Source: Phycisphaeraceae bacterium
Lineage (GTDB): Bacteria > Planctomycetota > Phycisphaerae > Phycisphaerales > Phycisphaeraceae
Assembly (NCBI GenBank): GCA_020850375.1
Contig: JADZET010000333.1
Span: 1 to 8,960 of the forward strand
Direction: 5' to 3'
Length of the DNA: 8,960 nucleotides
In this document: positions 1 to 5,526 of the stretch, in pieces
How the letters are laid out: the number at the start of each line of letters is the position of its first letter
How positions within the stretch are numbered: position 1 is the stretch's first letter
The notes under the pieces: generated by a model
Databases searched by the model: none
What the model saw: only the letters and a program-made list of their open reading frames with translations
What the model was told of the DNA's origin: nothing
Position numbers and translations under genes: made by a program

Positions 1-293
1 GCGTCAGCAGTGAAAACCCCGCCGTGGCTGTGCCCGACGAGGCCTGGAGCGCCCGCAACATCCCCGACGCGGCGTTCCCGCTGCGCGTGCCGGTGACGCT
101 GCACCCGGGCCAGACCACGATCACCGCTGACCTGGTCGTGTACTACTGCGAAGCGGTGAAGGAGAGCCTTTGTCTGGTCAAGCCTCTGCGGGTGACGGTT
201 CCGCTGCGTGTCAGCAGCGATGGCGCTTCGGCGGGCCGGCCGGTGATCGATGCGACCGTCGACCTGAGCGTCATGCCCGAGATCAGCCGTTGA
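1..293 (+). CDS. C-terminal part of a thioredoxin/NHL-type protein with a DsbD-alpha-like end domain (partial)
   Basis: The reading frame is open from the window edge (first full codon at position 3) to TGA at 291-293, so only about 97 C-terminal residues are visible. A GTG at 24 is an internal codon rather than a convincing start, because the same frame continues upstream without a stop and no ribosome site precedes it. The visible part is a beta-rich domain with the pattern P-L-R-V-P-V-T-L, then V-V-Y-Y-C-E, then S-L-C-L-V-K, then V-T-V-P-L-R-V. The spaced pair of cysteines after a Y-Y-C motif is typical of the terminal domain of NHL-repeat/thioredoxin-like proteins and of the DsbD N-terminal domain. 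The catalytic CXXC part would lie upstream, outside the window, so the role in thiol chemistry is inference. It converges on the next gene with a 9-bp gap and no visible terminator. Confidence 0.6.
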   Translation, partial: VSSENPAVAVPDEAWSARNIPDAAFPLRVPVTLHPGQTTITADLVVYYCEAVKESLCLVKPLRVTVPLRVSSDGASAGRPVIDATVDLSVMPEISR

Positions 294-302
294 GACAGGG
301 CT

Positions 303-530
303 CTACCAGCCCCAGAACCACCCGAGGTAGCGAAAGATCCCCCAGAAACGATTGCCCAGCAGTGAGGCCAGCAAACCGGGGACAAGCCCGATCCCCGCGG
401 CGTATAGAGCGGCCTGTGCGGGCGAACTCAGGTCCAGCCATATCCAGAAGAACGCCGGCAGGAATCCGACGGCGAACCCACAGACGAATCGGACCAAGGC
501 TTCGAAACCGTTCCGCGGCAGATCATCCAT
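303..530 (-). CDS. Small two-helix membrane protein of unknown function
   Basis: A 75-residue protein starting at ATG 530, with a good Shine-Dalgarno sequence (GGAGA, 7 nt before the start) and stop TAG at 303-305. After a short polar N-terminus there are two hydrophobic segments at about residues 11-32 and 37-58, joined by a short D-L-S-S-P turn. The C-terminal tail is rich in aromatic residues (W, F and Y in the last 15). This pattern fits an inner-membrane hairpin with both ends on the same side. I do not recognise a family. It is the last gene of the minus-strand set, 45 bp after the GH-A-like gene, and may be co-transcribed with it. The supporting evidence is the ribosome site, the coherent membrane topology and the position. 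The antisense frame here is a GC-driven shadow. Confidence 0.6.
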   Translation of the reverse strand: MDDLPRNGFEALVRFVCGFAVGFLPAFFWIWLDLSSPAQAALYAAGIGLVPGLLASLLGNRFWGIFRYLGWFWGW

Positions 531-575
531 GCATCGTTCTCCGGACGAGTCATCGATTGATCGATCGGCACGTCG

Positions 576-1907
576 TCACCCCCCTACCACCACATCGACG
601 GGCCTGGAGAGGGTTGTCGCGCCGTCGGGCCAAGCGGCACGGCAGGTCAGGTCAAAGATGCCCTCCAACGTCGGCTCCCATGCGAGGCGCCAGACCGGGC
701 CGGCGGTGCAAGCCACGAGGAAGTTGTTGGCCAGCAGTTCGATCTGTCTGGGCTGGGCGGTGACGCCGACTTCGACGATGACCCTCTGGCCGCGTGGCAG
801 GCGGGCGCCGTCGGTCGGGTAGGTGATAACGATCTGCCGCAGGGCGCCGAGGTCGGGTGCGGCCTGATCGTGATCGAGATTCTCGCCGGGGCGGGTCAGG
901 CGGGCGAGTTCAGCGTAGACGTCGGGGTCGTCGGACGGGCCGTCGAACTCGAAAGGTATGTTCTGATTCTTCCTGCTGTGCATGAACCCCCACGACGCAC
1001 CACCGGCCACGCAGACCCGCGCCGCCGCGGCCCCGGCTGGGCCGATCTTGTCGTCCTCGTTGCAGATCACCGGTTTGCCCCACGTCTTGGCCTGGGTGAT
1101 CCGGTCGGGATAATCCGCAAGGGCCGTGTTGTTGAGGTGGATCAGGAGAAAATCGCAGGCGCGGGTGATGGTGGCGTCCGCCATGCCGTCGCCCATGCCG
1201 CTCGTGGAGACCAGCAGGCTCGGGGCGGTCTTCCGGGCCAGCTCGATCAGTTCCACCTGCCCCTGCGCGGACGTGAGCCAATCGCCGTCACGCCACCCCC
1301 GGTAGCCGCCATGGGCTAGTTCATTGGAGATCTCGAGCACAACATTGGTCAGGCCGTGATCGCGGACCCACGCGGCGGTGTTGCGCACGGCGGCGAGGAG
1401 TGAAGTTCTTCCCGTCAGGGCCTGGCGCTGCCGTTGGTAGAAGCAGGAGAGGATCACCACCGCCCCGGCCACGTCGCACGCTTGGACTGCGGCCAGGACG
1501 CGGGCCATGTAGCCGTCGAGCAGCGAGCCGTCCGGACCATAGGCTGAGTTGATCGCCCCCTCGTAACCCGGCGCTCCGCCCTGAAGGCTCAGCGTGAACG
1601 CCCGCACGCCCGAGGCGACGTACCGCGGGATGGCAGCCACAAATGCCCGCGTGTTCTTCCGGGGGTCGAATCCCGCAGGCAGATTCACCGCCGCGGGGCC
1701 GCGATCCTCGAAGACGCTGTTGACCATCCGCACGTTGGGGAGCAGACCCTCGGCCGGACTGCCCGAACAGGTTGCCCGGCCGTTGATCAGCCAGCGCGTG
1801 CCGTGCATCGTCACCAACGTCTTGCCGGTCATCTCACCTGATCCCTCCGCGTCACACCCTCTGATGAGTCTTCCCCCGAAGTGGCCGACGCTGACGGCCC
1901 ATCGCAT
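576..1907 (-). CDS. Putative clan GH-A-like glycoside hydrolase with C-terminal Ig-like domain
   Basis: A 443-residue protein as numbered from ATG 1907. ATG 1832 (residue 26) is an equally good or better start: it has GGAGG 11 nt upstream, and the first 25 residues look non-conserved. The frame from 1907 has GAGG 5 nt upstream. Residues about 37-345 read as a (beta/alpha)8 barrel. The beta-4 end is L-E-I-S-N-E, with E196 after Asn as expected for the acid/base of clan GH-A. I-H-L-N-N follows at 256-260, a beta-7 strand K-P-V-I-C-N-E-D gives E284 as candidate nucleophile, and A-S-W-G-F lies on beta-8. Residues about 355-443 (from Y-P-T-D-G-A) look like an Ig-like beta-sandwich. No signal peptide is evident from either start, so it is probably cytoplasmic or exported by another route. 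It lies 31 bp after the arabinofuranosidase gene. The substrate cannot be assigned; the catalytic pair is inferred from motif spacing. Confidence 0.8.
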   Translation of the reverse strand: MRWAVSVGHFGGRLIRGCDAEGSGEMTGKTLVTMHGTRWLINGRATCSGSPAEGLLPNVRMVNSVFEDRGPAAVNLPAGFDPRKNTRAFVAAIPRYVASGVRAFTLSLQGGAPGYEGAINSAYGPDGSLLDGYMARVLAAVQACDVAGAVVILSCFYQRQRQALTGRTSLLAAVRNTAAWVRDHGLTNVVLEISNELAHGGYRGWRDGDWLTSAQGQVELIELARKTAPSLLVSTSGMGDGMADATITRACDFLLIHLNNTALADYPDRITQAKTWGKPVICNEDDKIGPAGAAAARVCVAGGASWGFMHSRKNQNIPFEFDGPSDDPDVYAELARLTRPGENLDHDQAAPDLGALRQIVITYPTDGARLPRGQRVIVEVGVTAQPRQIELLANNFLVACTAGPVWRLAWEPTLEGIFDLTCRAAWPDGATTLSRPVDVVVGG

Positions 1908-1938
1908 CGTAACCTCATCGGATCGGAGGTTGGCGTGG

Positions 1939-3018
1939 TCACTTGGATGCCACCGGCGTGAGCAGGCCGAGACGCCAGGTGTAGGCTCCGTAGCCCTTGT
2001 TGGCCTTGTCGCGTTCGAGCATGCCCTGGAAGAGGAATTGGAGGTGGTTGGGGTCCACCGTCAGCGTCTGGTCGTTGCTCTGGCGGATCAGCTCACCGTG
2101 GCTGATGTTGTCCGTCCAGGCCTCGACGCCCGCGGCCGGGCGGATGTTGGCGAAGCCGGCGAAGGGATGTTCCTCCGTGTCAGCCAGCGGGGTCCAGGGG
2201 CCATCGAGCCGGTCGGCGAGGTAGGCCTTGTAGTGCCGGCGGTGGTCCTGCTCGACGATCGTCAGGTATTGGTTGAGGCCGGCCAGGCGGTAGGTGTGGC
2301 TGGCCTCGTAGATCACGGCCTGTAGCGCCAATTCGCAGTGGCCGAACCCGCGAGGAAAATCCTCGAGCTTTGTCCACATCCGCCAGAGCTTGCCGTTGAG
2401 GCTGGTGAAGAAGAAGTAGGCCCGCTGATCGTCGCAGATGATCCAGTAGTCCAGGCCGCCCTCCACGCGAGGATCGCTCTCGCCGCCGTCGAGGATCGGC
2501 CGGGCGGGGGTCCAGGAGGTGGGGTCGGACAGGTCCGTCGTCGTGGAATACGCGACCATCATCATCTTCCGCGGTGAATTCCCGGTGGCCACCTGGTAGA
2601 CGAGGTACCAGAGCTTCTGCGGCTGAAAGTAGAACACCTGCGGGGCGCAGTAGTAACGGCTGTCGCTGATGGGCAGGACGGTCACCTTGGCCTGGGCCAT
2701 GTCTTCCCAGCGGATGAAGGAGCAATAGGCCGTGACGGTCCGGTCCGGCTGCTTGAGTGTGAAGAAGGTGTGCCACCGTCCGTCGTGGTAGACGATGCTG
2801 GGGTCCTTGGGGATCTCGCCCTCCTTGAGTCCGCCGACACCCGCGGCCATCAGCGGCCGGGAATACTCCCACAGGGCGGGGGCCTGGAAAAAGCCGGAGT
2901 CTGCGCCACGTTCGCTGGGTGATGATTCTTGTGCCATGGCGATGCTCCCCATGATCCAATGGATGGCGACCAGCCCTGCCACTGTAACGATCACCATTGC
3001 TCTACCCGTCAACACCAT
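1939..3018 (-). CDS. Secreted GH62-type alpha-L-arabinofuranosidase
   Basis: Family GH62 enzymes remove alpha-L-arabinofuranosyl side groups from arabinoxylan or arabinan by inversion, on a five-bladed beta-propeller. I prefer ATG 3018 (359 residues) to a TTG at 3033, because a signal peptide follows: a positive N-region (G-R), a hydrophobic core, and cleavage likely after A-M-A, before Q-E-S-S. Numbering from the TTG start, the GH62 landmarks are K-D-P-S with D77 (general base), W-I-I-C-D with D201 (pKa modulator) and I-Y-E-A-S-H-T-Y with E243 (general acid). Also present are Y-Y-C-A-P-Q-V, F-F-F-T-S-L-N-G-K-L-W-R and F-A-G-F-A-N-I near the end. One catalytic domain fills the mature protein and there is no added carbohydrate-binding module. 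No strong Shine-Dalgarno sequence is seen before 3018. It lies 96 bp after the 159-residue gene and 31 bp before the GH-A-like gene, so an operon is likely. Confidence 0.9.
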   Translation of the reverse strand: MVLTGRAMVIVTVAGLVAIHWIMGSIAMAQESSPSERGADSGFFQAPALWEYSRPLMAAGVGGLKEGEIPKDPSIVYHDGRWHTFFTLKQPDRTVTAYCSFIRWEDMAQAKVTVLPISDSRYYCAPQVFYFQPQKLWYLVYQVATGNSPRKMMMVAYSTTTDLSDPTSWTPARPILDGGESDPRVEGGLDYWIICDDQRAYFFFTSLNGKLWRMWTKLEDFPRGFGHCELALQAVIYEASHTYRLAGLNQYLTIVEQDHRRHYKAYLADRLDGPWTPLADTEEHPFAGFANIRPAAGVEAWTDNISHGELIRQSNDQTLTVDPNHLQFLFQGMLERDKANKGYGAYTWRLGLLTPVASK

Positions 3019-3114
3019 GTGTTCAACAATCAACTGAGCATCCCGCCAGGCGCAGCGACGACACCGTCACGCGAACACTCCGGAGAGTCTGATGCCTGGG
3101 CTCCTCGAAGGGGA

Positions 3115-3594
3115 TCAACGGATGCACTGCGGCTTGAAGTTCGCCAGCGAGACGGTGAACTTGGGCTCGACGCCGTCGGGAGACTCGATCATGGCGTTGT
3201 CCTCGTGGGACTGCAGCGCGATGGTGTAGGTGTCGCCGGGCTTGAGGCGCTTCTCCCGCCAGGTCTCGCTGCCGCGGTTCCATTCGATGATCAGCACGTC
3301 GCCGGAGATGACGGTGATCTGCCCGCCGTTGGCCCAGGGGCCCATGTAGGGGTAGAGCATCCGGCCGTCGGCCAGGGCGTGGACGGTGCGGGACTGGTCC
3401 TTCGCCCGCGCGTTGCACTCGTAGGCCGCCCAGCGCGGCCAGGCGATGACCGAGCCGGTCCAGGGCGCGCGGTAGAAGCCGGGCTGATTGCAGATCCAGC
3501 GGGCCTCGATCGACGAGACGGGGTTGCAGGTCATCGGGTCCGTGCCGGGGGGAAGAGGCGCTTCGTAGCTGTGCGGGGTGGACGGGGTGGACAT
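3115..3594 (-). CDS. Unknown 159-residue beta-rich protein
   Basis: The open frame continues up to 3789, but the first 65 codons of that longer reading run across the divergent promoter region and look non-coding. ATG 3594 has GGAG 10 nt upstream and opens M-S-T-P-S-T-P-H. The protein has no signal peptide and no membrane segment. A Pro/Trp-rich N-terminal half (W45, W52, W55) is followed by a strand-rich half: G-Q-I-T-V-I-S-G-D-V-L-I-I-E-W, then R-L-K-P-G-D-T-Y-T-I-A-L, then K-F-T-V-S-L-A-N-F. The 'L-K-P-G-D-T-Y' turn recalls cupin or beta-sandwich carbohydrate-binding folds, but I cannot assign a family. Four cysteines (C23, C35, C60, C157) could form disulfides or bind metal. It is the first gene of the minus-strand set, read directly from a candidate promoter at 3625-3653, so a role with the arabinofuranosidase is likely by context only. 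Confidence 0.7.
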   Translation of the reverse strand: MSTPSTPHSYEAPLPPGTDPMTCNPVSSIEARWICNQPGFYRAPWTGSVIAWPRWAAYECNARAKDQSRTVHALADGRMLYPYMGPWANGGQITVISGDVLIIEWNRGSETWREKRLKPGDTYTIALQSHEDNAMIESPDGVEPKFTVSLANFKPQCIR

Positions 3595-3624
3595 GATCGC
3601 GATACTCCGGTTGAAGGTGGCGCT

Positions 3625-3653
3625 ATTTTCCGGCGGGCGATGCTTCAGGTCAA
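3625..3653 (-). promoter_or_regulatory. Candidate promoter of the minus-strand glycosidase set
   Basis: On the minus strand, TTGACC (3653-3648) and GAAAAT (3630-3625) are separated by 17 nt. This gives a sigma-70-like arrangement with a predicted start near 3618, about 24 nt before the ATG at 3594. The -35 matches five of six consensus positions; the -10 is weaker. Confidence 0.45.
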
Positions 3654-3674
3654 AAACGTCATTTTCCCTCGCTG

Positions 3675-3680
3675 TACAAT
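3675..3680 (+). promoter_or_regulatory. Candidate -10 element of the sulfatase
   Basis: TACAAT lies about 93 nt before the sulfatase ATG at 3773. No good -35 is found 17 nt upstream; the sequence there is AAAAAC. The same string TACAATC recurs at 5384-5390 in the other plus-strand upstream region, which modestly supports a real element. It sits 22 bp from the minus-strand promoter, so the two directions may share regulation. Confidence 0.3.
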
Positions 3681-3772
3681 CCTCCTCACGTCGGCCCGCC
3701 TGTTCAGGTACCTCCCTCGCGTCAGCCTCGACGAAGATTCCGCCAGCGAACCAACTCAAAGGCGCCCTCACC

Positions 3773-5254
3773 ATGCCGCGACCCAACATCCTCTGGTTTT
3801 GTGCCGATCACATGCGAGCCGACGCCCTGGGCTGCTACGGCAACCGGCTGACGCGCACGCCCAACATCGATCGCCTGGCGGCCGGCGGCGTGGTCTTTGA
3901 CCGATGCTTCTCGCAGAGCCCCATCTGCACGCCCAGCCGCGTCAGCTTTCTGACCGGCCGGTATCCCCGCACGGCTCGTTGCGCTCAGAACGGCCAGGCC
4001 ATCCCCGCCGACGAGGTGCTCGTGACCAAGCTGCTGGCTGATGCCGGTTACACCTGCGGGCTCTCCGGCAAGCTGCACATCTCGCCCTGTCAGCCCATCG
4101 CCTGCCCCATCAGCGAGCGACGGATCGACGACGGGTACACCGCGTTCCATTGGTCGCACCACCCCTTCCCCGACTGGCCGGGCAATGAGTACATCCGCTG
4201 GCTCAAGGAGAAGGGCGTCACGCCGCCCAAGAGTTTTCAGCAGGATTCGCCCTACCAGGGCCCAACGCAGGCACACCCCCCCTTCCGGGACTCACGCTAT
4301 GTCTACGAGGGCACGCCGGAGGAGCTGCACCCGACGACGTGGTGCGCCGAGAAAGCAGCCCGCTTCATCGAGGGTGCGGCCGGTTTCGATCGGCCGTGGC
4401 TCTTCTCCATCAACACCTTCGACCCGCACCCGCCCTTCGATCCGCCGCTGGCCTATCTCGAGCGATACCTCGACAGGCTCGACGAGATCCCGCTGCCGAA
4501 CTACGTGCCGGGCGAGCTGGAGAACAAGCCGATCTATCAGCAGCGCGTCTTCACCGCCCCGATGGGCCTGGGCCTGCACGCCGTGGACCGGATGACCGCC
4601 GACGAGCACCGCCTGGCCCGCGCGGCCTATTACGCGATGGTGGACCTGATCGACGCCGGGATCGGCCGGATCCTCGCCGCCCTCGAGCGGACGGGGCAAC
4701 TGGCCAACACGATCGTGATCGTCATGTCCGACCACGGCCACCCCCTGGCCGACCATGGCACCCCCAACATCGGGCCATATTTCTACGAGCCGGCCGTGCG
4801 CGTGCCGCTGATCGTCTCCGGCCCCGGCCACGTCGAGGGCGGCCGGCGGAGCGACGCAATGGTGGAGCTGATGGACCTCGCCCCGACGCTGCTCGAGGCC
4901 GCGGACCTGCCCCGCGCCCCGGGCATGCAGGCCCAGTCGCTCTGGCCGCTGCTCAAGGGCCGGCCGCTCCCGCAGCCGTTGCACGACGACGTCTTCTGCG
5001 AGTACTACGCCCGCGACCTCCGCACCGGCAACCGCACGCACGCGACCATGCTCCGCACCGAACAGCACAAGCTCGTCGCCGCCCACAGCCACAACACCGG
5101 CGAGCTCTACGACCTGGAGGCTGACCCCAACGAGACCTTTAACCGCTGGGACGATCCGGCGTATCAGCCCGTGAAGGTGGCGATGCTGAGCCGCCTGTGC
5201 GACCGGCTGGCGGGGGCCATCGACCCCCTGCCGCCGCGCCAAGCGTATTGGTGA
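3773..5254 (+). CDS. Formylglycine-dependent sulfatase (S1-type), no signal peptide, atypical active site
   Basis: Type I sulfatases hydrolyse sulfate esters using a formylglycine made from a cysteine. This 493-residue protein starts at ATG 3773, where the conserved first strand (P-N-I-L-W-F-C-A-D) begins at once; AAGG lies 10 nt upstream. A longer frame from 3578 crosses the promoter and adds no signal peptide. Landmarks are D12-H13 (metal; His replaces the usual second Asp), C52-T-P-S-R56 (formylglycine motif), K100-x-H102, H219 in F-D-P-H-P-P-F, and S-D320-H321-G (metal). In the following segment A-D-H-G-T-P-N-I-G-P-Y-F-Y-E-P, Ile333 occupies the place where relatives carry the sulfate-binding Lys of a K-G-P-Y motif. 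The C-terminus has the usual E-L-Y-D-L-E-A-D-P-N-E ending. Divergent to an arabinofuranosidase set, it suggests a sulfated arabinose-containing glycan. The substrate and the sulfatase subfamily cannot be read from sequence. Confidence 0.9.
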   Translation: MPRPNILWFCADHMRADALGCYGNRLTRTPNIDRLAAGGVVFDRCFSQSPICTPSRVSFLTGRYPRTARCAQNGQAIPADEVLVTKLLADAGYTCGLSGKLHISPCQPIACPISERRIDDGYTAFHWSHHPFPDWPGNEYIRWLKEKGVTPPKSFQQDSPYQGPTQAHPPFRDSRYVYEGTPEELHPTTWCAEKAARFIEGAAGFDRPWLFSINTFDPHPPFDPPLAYLERYLDRLDEIPLPNYVPGELENKPIYQQRVFTAPMGLGLHAVDRMTADEHRLARAAYYAMVDLIDAGIGRILAALERTGQLANTIVIVMSDHGHPLADHGTPNIGPYFYEPAVRVPLIVSGPGHVEGGRRSDAMVELMDLAPTLLEAADLPRAPGMQAQSLWPLLKGRPLPQPLHDDVFCEYYARDLRTGNRTHATMLRTEQHKLVAAHSHNTGELYDLEADPNETFNRWDDPAYQPVKVAMLSRLCDRLAGAIDPLPPRQAYW

Positions 5255-5526
5255 GAGCCGACGCACTGCTTCGCCAGTCAACATCAGCCACCGGCCAGGT
5301 ACACTCGCTCGCGGTTGTCCTGCACCAGTTTCAGTCAATCGGTCGAGTACTCAACGGGTGGACTCAACTCACATGTTCGCATCTACAATCGCGCCTCGCC
5401 TGAGCAACCTCGAAAGGAGTCCCCCCAACGCCGTGCTCCTGCCCACTCCTGACGACCCGTCAAGCACGATGATTATCACGGAGAATTTCTCGTGATGGCG
5501 GCAGGACTTTCGTGGTGGGATGGTGA
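5255..5526. other. 272-bp intergenic region with a possible plus-strand leader or gene relic
   Basis: The region separates the sulfatase from a minus-strand gene converging on it. It holds TACAATC at 5384-5390, a strong ribosome-site string AAAGGAGT at 5413-5420, and a GTG at 5433 followed by only 19 further codons before TGA at 5493-5495. An overlapping ATG at 5494 opens a 17-codon frame ending at 5545-5547, inside the 3' end of the minus-strand gene. Neither short peptide resembles anything I know. The arrangement of -10, ribosome site and start without a gene could be a leader peptide, a decayed gene start, or chance. I see no tRNA or repeat array here. Confidence 0.3.
5475..5496 (-). terminator. 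Weak hairpin after the HEAT-like gene
   Basis: ATCACG and CGTGAT pair perfectly. With a one-base bulge the stem extends by at least two more pairs towards an A/T-rich loop. It lies 31 bp after the stop codon of the minus-strand gene. It has no T-tract on either strand, so Rho-independent termination is doubtful; it may instead protect or process the transcript end. Confidence 0.3.

Noticed and set aside
552..565. ATCGAT repeated with two bases between copies.
   Set aside because: A short palindromic pair in a 45-bp gap; the loop would be too small for a hairpin and nothing else supports a function.
3595..3789. N-terminal extension of the 159-residue protein, and the matching extension of the sulfatase to 3578.
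   Set aside because: The two extensions overlap each other across the promoter region, look non-coding, and better starts with ribosome sites exist at 3594 and 3773.
4292..5338. 348-codon minus-strand open frame opposite the sulfatase.
   Set aside because: It is a GC-driven shadow with Val/Gly/Arg/Ala-rich, domain-free sequence, lying antisense to a gene with unmistakable family motifs.
5493..5495. In-frame TGA considered as a selenocysteine codon.
   Set aside because: The only hairpin lies before and over the TGA rather than just after it, and the peptide has no selenoprotein resemblance.
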